A DNA stretch of 64,000 bases from an uncultured Verrucomicrobiota bacterium. Its GTDB lineage: Bacteria > Verrucomicrobiota > Kiritimatiellia > Kiritimatiellales > Tichowtungiaceae. The notes beneath the pieces are model-generated. The model worked only from the letters and a program-made list of their open reading frames with translations, was not told the origin of the DNA and searched no databases. Location of the stretch: the NCBI GenBank assembly GCA_903826865.1, contig CAIKGD010000037.1, positions 1 to 64,000 of the forward strand, read 5' to 3'. Below, one piece after another: positions 25,401 to 34,584 of the stretch; the first letter of the stretch is position 1, and the number at the start of each line of letters is the position of its first letter. The position numbers were made by a program, and so were the translations under genes.

Positions 25401-26201
25401 ATGAATTGGAAAATAATATTGGCCGGACTGCTGGTTTTCTGCGCCGGAATTCTTTCCGCTTCGGCAGAGCTGAAGCGCCGGGAGTGGATGGTTGACGGCG
25501 CAACCCGTCAGGCGCTGGTCTGGATCCCGGGATCAGGCTCGACAACGAATCTGCCGCTGGTTTTCGTTTTTCACGGTCATGGCGGCAGTATGCAAAAAGC
25601 TGCGCGCAGTATGGGATATCATCAAGTCTGGCCGGAGGCGGTCGTTGTTTATATGGAGGGACTGCCGACGCCCGGCGCACTAACCGATCCGGAAGGGTTG
25701 CGGAACGGCTGGCAGCAGGACGCGGAAGCTTTTGGCGGGCGCGATTTGAAGTTTTTCGACGCGGTACTGAGCAGTCTGCAAAAAGAGTACAAAATTGATC
25801 CGAAGCGGATTTTCGCAACCGGCCACTCCAACGGCGGCGGGTTCACCTATCTGCTCTGGGCGGAGCGCGGAGATGTATTTGCGGCGATGGCTCCTTCGGG
25901 CGCTTTTTCCGTAGATTTACTTTCAAAATTAAAACCCAAACCGGCGCTGCATCTCGCCGGAGAAAACGATCAATTGGTGAAGTTTATATGGCAGAGCCGG
26001 ACGATGCGGGCTGTCCGCAGTCTGAACGGTTGTGCGGAAACCGGTGTGCCATGGGCCTCATCCGGCGATCTGACCGGAACGGTCTATCCGTCTGCAACAG
26101 ACACGCCGTTTATCTCGCTGATCCATCCCGGTCCGCACGCTTTTCCCGCCGGAGCTCCCGCGCTGATTGTCCGGTTCTTCAAATCTGTGAACAGCCGCTG
26201 A
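25401..26201 (+). CDS. Secreted PHB-depolymerase/feruloyl-esterase-like hydrolase
   Basis: The 266-residue alpha/beta hydrolase has a signal peptide ending near ASA (residue ~22). The FVFHGHGGSM segment supplies the oxyanion hole and GHSNGGGF carries the nucleophile serine; a C-terminal HPGPHAFP has the likely catalytic histidine. The pattern is that of LpqC/esterase PHB family proteins, which cleave polyhydroxyalkanoates or ester-linked phenolics on plant polysaccharides. Substrate uncertain. Confidence 0.8.
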   Translation: MNWKIILAGLLVFCAGILSASAELKRREWMVDGATRQALVWIPGSGSTTNLPLVFVFHGHGGSMQKAARSMGYHQVWPEAVVVYMEGLPTPGALTDPEGLRNGWQQDAEAFGGRDLKFFDAVLSSLQKEYKIDPKRIFATGHSNGGGFTYLLWAERGDVFAAMAPSGAFSVDLLSKLKPKPALHLAGENDQLVKFIWQSRTMRAVRSLNGCAETGVPWASSGDLTGTVYPSATDTPFISLIHPGPHAFPAGAPALIVRFFKSVNSR

Positions 26202-26205
26202 TGTG

Positions 26206-28131
26206 TTATGCCTTTTGCCGGAACGGGGTAAGGACGCAAACAGAATGCGCCGGCACAAGGAAGGTAAGGGCGCCGTCCGCCGGTTCAATGGCGGCGGGGT
26301 CGGTGGCAAGGACAAGTTTCCAGCAACCTTCCGGCAGTTCAAAGGAGAGATCGACGGCTTCGTTGTTGAGCAGGATGAGCAGTTCGTCCTTACCTGTAAT
26401 GTGCATACCGAGCGCGCGGTCTTTCTTCCAGTCAATAGCGAGGCCTTCCTGTCCGAGCCATTCAACGTCGCCTTGTCCGGTGTAGAATTTTCCGGAGCAC
26501 AGAGCGGGATGTTTTTTACGCAGAGCGATGAGAGCCTGTGTGAAGTCGAAGAGTTCTCTGTTTTTATCGAGGAGCGTCCAGTCAATCCATGAGATCGCAT
26601 TGTCCTGACAGTAGGCGTTGTTATTGCCGGACTGGGTGCGGCCGAATTCATCACCGGCGGTGAGCAGAGGAACGCCGCGCGAGAGGAAGAGAATGGCCAG
26701 CAGATTTTTCTGCTGTTTAAGCCGCCGTGCGTAGACGGCCGGATCGCCGGTCGGTCCTTCAACGCCGAAGTTGATGCTGTTGTTCTGGTTTTCACCGTCG
26801 CGGTTTTCTTCACCGTTGGCTTCATTATGCTTACGTGCGTAGGTGACAAGGTCGGCGAGAGTGAAGCCGTCGTGCGCCGTGACGAAGTTGATGCTCTTGA
26901 GCGGTGACCCGCCGTTATGCTGATAGAGATCGGAACTGCCGGCCAGCCGCGTGGCGAGCACGCCGGCGGTTTCGTCTTCGTTCCAGAAGCGGCGGACGTC
27001 ATCGCGGAAACGCCCGTTCCAGTCGGAAAAGCGTTTGCCGGGGAAACTGCCGACCTGATAACCGCCGAGTGCGTCCCATGCTTCGGCAATCAACTTAACA
27101 TGCTTGAGCGCCGGTTCCGCTTCAATGGCCCGGATGACCGGCGGATGCTCCAGCAGTTCGCCGTTCGAGTCGCGGCACAGCACGGTGGCGAGGTCGAAGC
27201 GGAAGCCGTCCACGTGCATTTCCTGCGTCCAGTATTTCAGGCATTCGACAATGAGCCGTGTTGCAACGGGATGGTTGCAGTTGACAGTGTTGCCGCATCC
27301 GCTCCAGTCGGGATAGGTGCCGTCGTGGTTGATCATGTAAGAGGCGGCTTCATCGAGTCCGCGGAAACTGTACACCGGACCGTTGAAAGGGCCTTCAGCG
27401 GTGTGGTTGAAGACGACATCGAGAATGACTTCGATGCCCGCATTGTGCAGTGCTTTAACGAGTGTTTTAAATTCAGTAACGGCCGCGGCGGGCGCGTTCG
27501 AAGCAGCGTAGCGGCTCATCGGCGCGAAGAAGGCCAGCGTGCTGTAGCCCCAGAGGTTGAGCAGGTGCCGCCGCGCCGCACCTTCGATGAAAAATTCCAG
27601 TTCGTTGAATTCAAACAGCGGCAGGAATTCGACGGCGGTGATGCCCAGCGACTTCAGATAGGGAATCTTTTTGATGAAATCGAGGTAAGTGCCGCCTGCT
27701 TCACTGCGGGTGAAGCCGCGCAGGTGTGCTTCGTAGATGACGGTTTTTTCGAGAGGGATGTCCGGCCGCTTTTCGCCGCGCCAGTCGAAGGTGTCCTCTA
27801 TGATGACGCCCTTGGGAAAGTGTTTGCCGGTGCGGATGTGCTGTCCCGGTTCGAGCCCGGCGGTTTCCCCCCAGGCTCGCGGGAAGTGGACGGCGCGGGC
27901 GTACGGATCAAGCAGCCACTGTTCGGGAACGGCATCGGTGCGGTAGAGATAAAAAGCGCCGGACTTGAGGCCGTGAACTGCGGTGTGCCAGAGCGGGCCG
28001 CCGGTCATTTCAATTTCGCGTGCAGGTGTTTCCGCTTCGGCCTCATCGAAAAGCAGCAGCCAGAGGCGGTTGGCGTTGCTGTGAACGACAAATTCAATAC
28101 TCTCTTTGCGAATGTAAATTCCGGGGTTCAT
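26206..28131 (-). CDS. glgX: Glycogen debranching enzyme GlgX-type
   Basis: A 641-residue isoamylase-type GH13 enzyme that removes alpha-1,6 branches from glycogen limit dextrin. An N-terminal CBM48-like domain is followed by the TIM barrel with VIYEAHLRGFT, DVVFNHTAEG, the nucleophile in DGFRFDLATVL, the acid/base in LIAEAWDALGG and VTAHDGFTLADL. The sequence ends with a beta domain. ATG 28131 gives the proper N-terminus MNPGIYIRK; upstream in-frame sequence is not protein-like. No other glycogen genes are adjacent. Confidence 0.93.
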   Translation of the reverse strand: MNPGIYIRKESIEFVVHSNANRLWLLLFDEAEAETPAREIEMTGGPLWHTAVHGLKSGAFYLYRTDAVPEQWLLDPYARAVHFPRAWGETAGLEPGQHIRTGKHFPKGVIIEDTFDWRGEKRPDIPLEKTVIYEAHLRGFTRSEAGGTYLDFIKKIPYLKSLGITAVEFLPLFEFNELEFFIEGAARRHLLNLWGYSTLAFFAPMSRYAASNAPAAAVTEFKTLVKALHNAGIEVILDVVFNHTAEGPFNGPVYSFRGLDEAASYMINHDGTYPDWSGCGNTVNCNHPVATRLIVECLKYWTQEMHVDGFRFDLATVLCRDSNGELLEHPPVIRAIEAEPALKHVKLIAEAWDALGGYQVGSFPGKRFSDWNGRFRDDVRRFWNEDETAGVLATRLAGSSDLYQHNGGSPLKSINFVTAHDGFTLADLVTYARKHNEANGEENRDGENQNNSINFGVEGPTGDPAVYARRLKQQKNLLAILFLSRGVPLLTAGDEFGRTQSGNNNAYCQDNAISWIDWTLLDKNRELFDFTQALIALRKKHPALCSGKFYTGQGDVEWLGQEGLAIDWKKDRALGMHITGKDELLILLNNEAVDLSFELPEGCWKLVLATDPAAIEPADGALTFLVPAHSVCVLTPFRQKA

Positions 28132-28169
28132 TGCAGGGAGTCTACGCCGGACGCGCCGGAATTCAACTG

Positions 28170-28184
28170 TTCCAATGCTTGGAA
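28170..28184. repeat. TTCCAA-type palindrome
   Basis: TTCCAATGCTTGGAA between the divergent glgX and rlmD-like genes; one of a scattered series in this window. Confidence 0.8.
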
Positions 28185-28228
28185 AAGTTTCGACAGCGCG
28201 GGGCATTCCGTGGTTTAACAGCCCGCCC

Positions 28229-29659
28229 ATGTACAAAAAAGGACAGATCATCGAAACAGAACTCTTCGATACGGCGGACAAAAACCGCTGTGTCGGGAAG
28301 ATGGACGACGGTATCCGCGTATTTGTCGAGGGAACTGCCGCTGTCGGTGACACCGTCCGCGCGGAAATTTATAAGATCAAAAAGCGCTATCTGGTCGCGC
28401 AGCTGAAGGAAGTACTGAAATTTTCGGACCGGCGCACGGAGCCGCGCTGCGAATATTTCGGCTTCTGCGGCGGGTGTAAATGGCAGCACCTCGACTACGC
28501 CGAGCAGCTGCGCATCAAGCGCAAGCAGGTGGTCGATGCGCTCGAACATCTTGGTAATTTTGAAAATCCGGATGTGGGCGGGTGCATTCCGGCGGAAGAA
28601 ATTTTCGGTTACCGCAACAAGATCGACATGGATTTTACCGACCGGCGCTATCTGACCGCCGATGAAATGAACATTCCCGAAGCGGAGCTGAAAAAGCCGC
28701 TCGATTTTGCTCTCGGTTTTCACGCGCCGGGCTGTTTCGCCAAAGCGATTGATATCGACCATTGTGATCTGGCGTCAGAGGAAATGAATCTGGCGGTCGC
28801 AACCGTCCGCCGTTTCTGCCGCGACCGGAAACTGCCGGTCTATTCCTCCTTCACGCACGAAGGTTTTCTGCGCAATCTCGTTGTCCGGCGCGGCGAGCGC
28901 ACCGGCGAACTGATGGTGAATCTGATCACCCTGACCCATGATCCGGAACTGATGCGCGAACTGTGTGAGGAATTACAGTCCGCGCTCGGCGCAAAGCTTA
29001 CGACATTCATCAACGCAACGACCGACCGAAAAAACATGGTGGCGTTCGGCGACAAGGAGTTTGTGCTGTGCGGCGAGGGGAGTATTTCCGACCGGCTCGG
29101 CGAATACACCTATCGCATTTCGCCCAACTCCTTTTTCCAGACCAACACGGTGCAGGCTGAAAAACTTTACAACGAAATTCTGACCGCTGCGCGTTTCCAA
29201 GGTTCGGAAACAGTTTACGACCTTTTCTGCGGCACCGGCTCTATCGCACTTTTTGCGGCAAAGCATTGTGCCCGCGTGCTGGGTATCGAACTGGTTGAAG
29301 CCGCCGTGGCCGATGCACAGAAAAACGCAGAAGAGCACGGCGCGGCGAACTGTTCTTTCCGGCAGATGGATCTGATGCACTTCGGCAACATTCGTGCGGA
29401 ACTCGAAGCGTTCGGTCTGCCGGATGTGGTCATTACCGATCCGCCGCGGGCGGGCATGCATCCCAGAGCGGTGGAAATGCTGCGCGAACTCGCGCCGCCG
29501 GCGGTGGTTTATGTCAGTTGCAATCCGGCTTCGCTGGCACGTGACGGACAGCTTCTTTGCGCGGGCGGACTCTATAAACTTATCAGCGCGCAACCGGTTG
29601 ATCTTTTTCCGCAAACCAATCACGTCGAAAGCGTCGCCCGCTTTGAGTTGGTGAGGTGA
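28229..29659 (+). CDS. rlmD: RlmD/TrmA-type m5U RNA methyltransferase
   Basis: The 476-residue enzyme methylates uridine C5 in rRNA using SAM. Domains in order are a TRAM RNA-binding domain (~1-60), an iron-sulphur site (C-EYFGF-CGGC and a later cysteine HCDLA), and a SAM-binding fold with DLFCGTGSIALFAA. The catalytic cysteine is in VSCNPASLARD. The Fe-S site argues for RlmD-type over TrmA. ATG 28229 starts the TRAM domain correctly. A TTCCAAGGTTCGGAA motif lies in the coding sequence at 29195-29209. Confidence 0.88.
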   Translation: MYKKGQIIETELFDTADKNRCVGKMDDGIRVFVEGTAAVGDTVRAEIYKIKKRYLVAQLKEVLKFSDRRTEPRCEYFGFCGGCKWQHLDYAEQLRIKRKQVVDALEHLGNFENPDVGGCIPAEEIFGYRNKIDMDFTDRRYLTADEMNIPEAELKKPLDFALGFHAPGCFAKAIDIDHCDLASEEMNLAVATVRRFCRDRKLPVYSSFTHEGFLRNLVVRRGERTGELMVNLITLTHDPELMRELCEELQSALGAKLTTFINATTDRKNMVAFGDKEFVLCGEGSISDRLGEYTYRISPNSFFQTNTVQAEKLYNEILTAARFQGSETVYDLFCGTGSIALFAAKHCARVLGIELVEAAVADAQKNAEEHGAANCSFRQMDLMHFGNIRAELEAFGLPDVVITDPPRAGMHPRAVEMLRELAPPAVVYVSCNPASLARDGQLLCAGGLYKLISAQPVDLFPQTNHVESVARFELVR

Positions 29660-29667
29660 AGGGGCGG

Positions 29668-30204
29668 TTACTTCATTTTTGACTTCAGCCTGATCCTTTT
29701 ACCGTCAACCGTGAAGTTGCCGCGTCCGCGATGATGAATCGTCCGCGGATTTTTTACGGACGGGTCGATCCATGCTTTGACGACTTCCAGAATAAACAGG
29801 CCGTATTTGTCCACCATGCTTGTGTCGATCACCCGGCATTCGAGATTGGCGAAGCACTCTTCAATGAGCGGCGCGCCGACCTTTGAAGCGGGCAGGGGCG
29901 TGAGGCCGAACTTCTTAAACTTGTCGGTTTTTGCCCCCGTCGTATTGCCGCACCCAACGACTTTTTCAGCGATTTCCACGGCGGGAATACTAATGACACA
30001 TTCGCCGGTTGCCTTCAGCAGGCCGAAGGAATAGTTCCGGTCGCTGACGACGCAACCCGCCAGCGGCGGCTCAAACTCCATCATCGTCAGCCATGACAGG
30101 GTCATGATATTAGCCTGCCCGCCGCAGGCGGTTGTGACCATGACGACCGGCCCCGGCTCAAGCAGTCCGTAGACCTTGGACAGCGGAAAAGATCTTCTGG
30201 CCAT
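29668..30204 (-). CDS. Flavin reductase family protein (flavoredoxin-like)
   Basis: The 178-residue FMN-binding split-barrel protein contains PGPVVMVTTACGGQANIMTLSW, VVSDRNYSFGLLKATGECVISIP and GNTTGAKTDKFKKFGLTPLPA, the hallmarks of flavoredoxin-like flavin reductases. These act in electron transfer or flavin supply, often in anaerobes. AGGA lies upstream of the ATG. It is convergent with rlmD, 8 bases apart. Confidence 0.88.
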   Translation of the reverse strand: MARRSFPLSKVYGLLEPGPVVMVTTACGGQANIMTLSWLTMMEFEPPLAGCVVSDRNYSFGLLKATGECVISIPAVEIAEKVVGCGNTTGAKTDKFKKFGLTPLPASKVGAPLIEECFANLECRVIDTSMVDKYGLFILEVVKAWIDPSVKNPRTIHHRGRGNFTVDGKRIRLKSKMK

Positions 30205-30229
30205 GGCAATCCTGTCTTCAGGAATGTGA

Positions 30230-30451
30230 TTATTTCAGGCGGGCAGCCAGCTGGCTCAATTCGTCTGCTTTCAGTGATTCCGCAAATTTATCATCCGCTT
30301 CCGCGATGATCTTGCGGACGGCGTCAGGATCGTTTGAAGCCCCGCGGATATCGCTCACCTCGTCCGGCATCAGATCCACTTTTGTTCCGTCTTTCCTGAT
30401 AATGGAACAGATTCCGGTTTCGGGGCAGAGTTCAATGTTCAGTTTATCCAT
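30230..30451 (-). CDS. Small acidic conserved hypothetical protein
   Basis: The 73-residue soluble protein begins MDKLNIELCPETGICSIIRKDG and then forms a helical acidic tail. No family function is recognised. AAGGAA upstream supports the start at 30451. It precedes the flavin reductase gene by 25 bases on the same strand and may be co-transcribed with it. Confidence 0.6.
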   Translation of the reverse strand: MDKLNIELCPETGICSIIRKDGTKVDLMPDEVSDIRGASNDPDAVRKIIAEADDKFAESLKADELSQLAARLK

Positions 30452-30992
30452 ATTCCGTTCCTTTCTTTAAACATACGGCTGCGCTGTCTGTGCTGCCGGA
30501 TCAAGCAACCGTTTACATTAAAGTCTGCCGGCCGGGGCAATGCAAATCGTTTAATCGGTATTCCGTCCGGAGACGCGGGTTGCCGTGCCGGAAAAAGTGA
30601 AGGAACCATTTCCAACCCCTGAAAGGTTCCGGCGGCTTTGGCGCTTCGCACACAAGGAGTAAAAAGGGATGGAGTTTTTTTGATTTAAGTCTGCCGGTGC
30701 CGGCCGGGTGTTTTGTGCCGGGACTGTTGATCGGGTTTTGCATCGGGGCGACCGGAGCCGGCGGCGCGCCCAGCTTCGCGCAGGGTCATGCGCATGTACA
30801 TCACGTCTTCTGAAAATCATCATTTGTTGTTTGTTCCCGAGGGTTGGAGAATGACGTCGGCAGTTTTTCAAACCCTGGAAACTCAGATTACTGTGCGACT
30901 GGTATAAAAAACAGACAGAACGGGGTTGAACCCTGAGCTTGTTACGGTAACGTCTAGTCCGTTTATTCTGATTTCATGGAACGGAGATTTTA
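30452..30992. other. Gene-poor spacer with hairpins
   Basis: I find no supported gene in about 540 bp. It holds a stem GGAACC...GGTTCC (about 30602-30630) enclosing a TTTCCAACCCCTGAAA motif, TTCAAACCCTGGAA at 30867-30880, and two copies of a TAAGTCTGCCGG stretch (near 30519 and 30687). ACGGAG at the 3' end is the ribosome binding site of the next gene. Confidence 0.5.
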
Positions 30993-31769
30993 ATGGCAGT
31001 CACTTTGTTTATTCTTGGGTTACTGGGCGGGTTTTTATCCGGATTGCTGGGATTGGGCGGTGCATTGGTGATGATTCCGCTGATGCTGTCGGTTCCGCCG
31101 CTGGTGGGAGCCGGCCGGTTGGCAATGAAGGAGGTCGCCGGACTTTCTATGCTTCAGGTGCTGGCCTCGTCTGTTTCCGGGATTTTTATTCACCATAAGA
31201 ATAATTTTGTGAACTGGAAGGTTTTATTGAGTGTTGGCATTCCGATGGGAATCTGCGCGCTGGGCGGTTCCTATCTGTCAAAGTACATGGAAAATCGCAC
31301 GCTATTGATTTTCTTCGGCATGCTGACTCTGGCGGCCTTCACGCTGTTGTTGACCCAGACGCAGGCGAATATGGATTCGGCGGCGGAAGAGTTCCAATTC
31401 CGGCTGATTCCCGGCATTCTGATCGGATCTTTTGTCGGGTTTGTTTCAGGCGCGGTCGGTGCGGGCGGCGGATTTATTCTGATTCCACTGATGATTGCGG
31501 TGTTGCGGGTGCCGCTGAAGGTGACGGTGGGAACGAGTCTTGGCATTGTGTTTATCGGGGCGCTGGCAGGCTCCCTTGGCAAACTGATTTCAATGCAGGT
31601 AAATGTTGCCACAGCCATTCCTCTTATTCTGGGTTCCATTCCGGCGGCGCAACTGGGTGCAAAATGCAGTCAAGCCGTTTCATCCCGTGTTATTCACCGC
31701 ATTCTGCTGGCGGTCGTGTTTCTAAGTATGCTGAAAATAGGGTGGACGGTTCTTGCGGGCTGCAAGTAA
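30993..31769 (+). CDS. TauE/SafE-type sulfite/organosulfur exporter
   Basis: The 258-residue protein has about eight membrane helices with the duplicated glycine-rich pattern of TauE/SafE (UPF0721): GLLGGFLSGLLGLGGALVMIPLM at the start, and GFVSGAVGAGGGFILIPLM in the second half. These proteins export sulfite, sulfoacetate or related anions; the actual substrate is not readable. ACGGAG is well placed before the ATG. Confidence 0.9.
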   Translation: MAVTLFILGLLGGFLSGLLGLGGALVMIPLMLSVPPLVGAGRLAMKEVAGLSMLQVLASSVSGIFIHHKNNFVNWKVLLSVGIPMGICALGGSYLSKYMENRTLLIFFGMLTLAAFTLLLTQTQANMDSAAEEFQFRLIPGILIGSFVGFVSGAVGAGGGFILIPLMIAVLRVPLKVTVGTSLGIVFIGALAGSLGKLISMQVNVATAIPLILGSIPAAQLGAKCSQAVSSRVIHRILLAVVFLSMLKIGWTVLAGCK

Positions 31770-31795
31770 AGTTCTAACGTAAGGAATACATCCCA

Positions 31796-32557
31796 ATGGT
31801 TCGGAAAAAAAGTTTTTATTTGATGATGCCGGTGCTTCTGCTGACAGCGGCAGGAGGCTTTGCGGTGTCAGCAACGAATAATGTGACGACGAATAGTGCG
31901 GCGACGAACGACTGGAAATCGAGCCTGTACGGCGGCTTTGCCGCCCAGAGCGGTAATGCCGTTACCAGATCATATAACTATGGCGGCGAGTTCAGCCGGG
32001 ACGGCAAAGTTTACCGGGGAAAACTGAAGCTGGACGGGAAGTACGGCAAGACGGAAGATCAAGTGACGGCGTCGAAGTCTGAAGCTGCCGGAGAAATGCG
32101 CCGGATGCTCGCCGGGCGCTGGTTTGCTTATGGAGTACTTTCCGCCCTGCACGACGATCTCAAAGTGCTGTCTTACCGTATAAAAACCGGCCCCGGTCTG
32201 GGTTATTATTTTGTCGACTCCAAAGAGTTAACCGCAGATGTCAGTTCCGGTCCGCTCTATGTGCAGGAGAAAACGTCGGATGGTTCGAGCGGTTATCTGG
32301 CCTGGCGGGTTGCTCAAGGGATCGACTGGCATATCTCCAGTACATTCCGGTGGTGGATTTTGACAGAGGCCAACGTGGACACCGCAGATACCACCGCCTA
32401 TACCATCGTATGTAAAACCGGAGTCGAAAGCAAAATCAACGGCAGTGTGAGCCTGCTGGTGGTGATAGGCGACGACTACGACAGCCGTCCGGAAACCAGA
32501 GAGAAAATTAAGAAGAACGATTTTGAAGTCAGCACCGGCCTCCGCTATACCTTTTAA
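31796..32557 (+). CDS. DUF481 outer-membrane protein
   Basis: The 253-residue product has a signal peptide (to about residue 26) and a beta-rich body typical of DUF481 proteins: WKSSLYGGFAAQSGNAVTRSYNYGGEF, alternating aromatic strands, and a C-terminal STGLRYTF ending in phenylalanine as outer-membrane barrels do. Function unknown; E. coli YdiY is a relative. The metG gene starts just after. Confidence 0.85.
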   Translation: MVRKKSFYLMMPVLLLTAAGGFAVSATNNVTTNSAATNDWKSSLYGGFAAQSGNAVTRSYNYGGEFSRDGKVYRGKLKLDGKYGKTEDQVTASKSEAAGEMRRMLAGRWFAYGVLSALHDDLKVLSYRIKTGPGLGYYFVDSKELTADVSSGPLYVQEKTSDGSSGYLAWRVAQGIDWHISSTFRWWILTEANVDTADTTAYTIVCKTGVESKINGSVSLLVVIGDDYDSRPETREKIKKNDFEVSTGLRYTF

Positions 32558-32575
32558 TCCAACCGGATGATATAC

Positions 32576-34579
32576 ATGGCAGACAAGAGCTACTACGTCA
32601 CGACCCCGATCTATTATGTGAACGACAGGCCGCACATCGGCCATGCGTACACGACGGTTCTTGCCGATGTGCTGGCCCGTTATCACCGTCTGCTCGACCC
32701 GACCTCGACTTTTTTTCTGACCGGCACCGATGAGCACGGCCAGAAAGTCCAGCAGGCCGCCGAAAAAAACGGCCTGACCCCGCAGCAGCAGTGCGATCAG
32801 ACGGTGGTTCGCTATCAGGAACTCTGGAAGCGCCTTGGAATCACCAACGACGATTTTATCCGTACCACTGAAGACCGGCACAAAGTCATCGTGCAGGAAG
32901 TGCTGCAGGATCTCTATGACCGTGACGAAATTTACCGTGCGGATTATCAAGGCCGGTACTGTGTGGCCTGCGAACGCTTCTTCGCCGAAAAAGATCTCGT
33001 TGACGGCAGCTGCCCTGAATGCGGGCTCAAAACGGACGCCATTCAGGAGTCCAACTATTTTTTCCGCATGAGCAAATATCAGGACTGGCTCATCGAATAT
33101 ATCGAAACTCATCCGGAGTTCATTCGGCCCGACTTCCGCGCCAACGAAACGCTCGGCTTTCTGAAAACAAAAAAACTGCAGGATCTTTGCATCTCGCGGC
33201 CCAAGTCACGGCTCGCGTGGGGCATCGAACTGCCGTTCGATAAGGATTTTGTCACCTACGTCTGGTTCGATGCGCTCCTGAACTACATCACGGCCATCGG
33301 CTACCGCCGTGACGATGATAAATTCAATAAATGGTGGCCCGCGACACACCAGCTGATCGGTAAAGATATTCTCACTACCCACACCGTGTACTGGCCGACC
33401 ATGCTCAAGGCCATGGGCGTGCCGCTGCCGAAAACCGTTTTTGCGCACGGCTGGTGGCTGACCGGCCGCACCAAAATGAGCAAGAGTCTTGGCAACGTCG
33501 TCAACCCGATGGAGATGGTTGATAAATACGGGGTCGATGCCTTCCGCTACTTTCTTATCGCCGAAATGACGCTTGGACAGGATGCTTCTTTTACCGAAGA
33601 AGCTTTCGTCCGCCGCTACAACAGCGACCTCGCCAACGACCTCGGCAATTTGCTGAGCCGAGTTTTAAGTATGATCACTCGCTATTGCGACGGGAAGATC
33701 CCCGATTACGGGCCAGATGAAAATGTTGACTTTTCCGGGAACCCCGAGCCTCTTGCCCACACTGCTGCAGTTCATTTGAAACTCAAATGGGCTGTAGAAA
33801 AAATGGAGAAAGCAATCCAGACTATGCGACTGGATGCCGGCATCGGGGATGTGCTGGCAGGCGTGCGAGATCTCAATAAATATTTGGAGCAAACAGCGCC
33901 GTGGACATTGGCGAAAAATAAGGATCAAAAGCATCTTTCTCTTGTGTTGTACACAGCAGCAGAAGGCTTGCGGATTTGTGCCGCGCTGCTTTATCCCGTC
34001 ATGCCCGAACGGATGGGTAAACTACGTGCTGCACTTGGAATGGAAGATGTCACTCCTCAGATGGATAAACTGAAAGAGTTCAATGTATTGAAGCCCGGGA
34101 CTCCAATCCGTCCGTTAGACGTGTCGCTGTTTCCGCGCATAGAGGTGGAAAACGTAGAGGCGACGCCCTCGTCGCCTCAGTCAAAGAAAGAAAAACGCGA
34201 CGAGGGCGTTGCGTCTACAAAGAATATGAACACAGAACCCGTAAAACCCGAAGGCGTCATCACCTACGACGAAGTCATGAACGTCAAACTGCGCACCGCC
34301 AAAGTGCTTCAGGCCGAAAAGGTCGAAGGGGCTGATAAGCTGCTTAAACTTCAGATCGAAGTCGGCGAAGAAAAACGACAACTCGTTGCGGGCATTGCGC
34401 TGCATTACACCCCTGAACAAGTCGTCGGCAGAACCATCGTCATTGTTGCCAACCTCAAGCCCGCGAAGATCCGCGGCGTCGAATCGCAGGGCATGCTGCT
34501 TTGCGCCTCCATCGGTGACCAGCTTCGGCTTGTTACCATTGACGGCGAACTGTCCGCCAGCGGAGCGGTTGTAAAATAG
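32576..34579 (+). CDS. metG: Methionyl-tRNA synthetase
   Basis: Charges tRNA-Met. The HIGH motif is PHIGHAYT near residue 15 and the KMSKS motif is TKMSKSLGN near 305. A zinc knuckle with CVACERFF and CPEC supports the MetRS1/2 core, and the C-terminal ~110 residues (YDEVMNVKLRTAKVLQAEKVEGADKLL) form the EMAP/Arc1p-like tRNA-binding domain. Length (667 residues) is normal. The linker before the EMAP domain contains EATPSSPQSKKEKRDEGVAS, encoded by a composite palindrome. ATG 32576 is preferred over 32567. Bases ~33660-34140 look less GC-rich than the rest. Confidence 0.97.
   Translation: MADKSYYVTTPIYYVNDRPHIGHAYTTVLADVLARYHRLLDPTSTFFLTGTDEHGQKVQQAAEKNGLTPQQQCDQTVVRYQELWKRLGITNDDFIRTTEDRHKVIVQEVLQDLYDRDEIYRADYQGRYCVACERFFAEKDLVDGSCPECGLKTDAIQESNYFFRMSKYQDWLIEYIETHPEFIRPDFRANETLGFLKTKKLQDLCISRPKSRLAWGIELPFDKDFVTYVWFDALLNYITAIGYRRDDDKFNKWWPATHQLIGKDILTTHTVYWPTMLKAMGVPLPKTVFAHGWWLTGRTKMSKSLGNVVNPMEMVDKYGVDAFRYFLIAEMTLGQDASFTEEAFVRRYNSDLANDLGNLLSRVLSMITRYCDGKIPDYGPDENVDFSGNPEPLAHTAAVHLKLKWAVEKMEKAIQTMRLDAGIGDVLAGVRDLNKYLEQTAPWTLAKNKDQKHLSLVLYTAAEGLRICAALLYPVMPERMGKLRAALGMEDVTPQMDKLKEFNVLKPGTPIRPLDVSLFPRIEVENVEATPSSPQSKKEKRDEGVASTKNMNTEPVKPEGVITYDEVMNVKLRTAKVLQAEKVEGADKLLKLQIEVGEEKRQLVAGIALHYTPEQVVGRTIVIVANLKPAKIRGVESQGMLLCASIGDQLRLVTIDGELSASGAVVK
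34154..34217. repeat. Composite palindrome inside metG reading frame
   Basis: Left arm 34154-34178 contains hairpin GAGGCGACG-CCCT-CGTCGCCTC; right arm 34195-34217 contains a hairpin with loop AGGG. The loops are complementary. The two 23-base arms are inverted copies differing at three positions. The reading frame of metG passes through it in the linker before the tRNA-binding domain. Confidence 0.9.
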
Positions 34580-34584
34580 ATTTG

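Noticed and set aside
30705-30815. Minus-strand frame beginning MYMRMTLREA, vaguely like the start of a deaminase
   Set aside because: It ends after about 37 codons and no continuation is found in another frame, so it cannot be supported as a gene or pseudogene.
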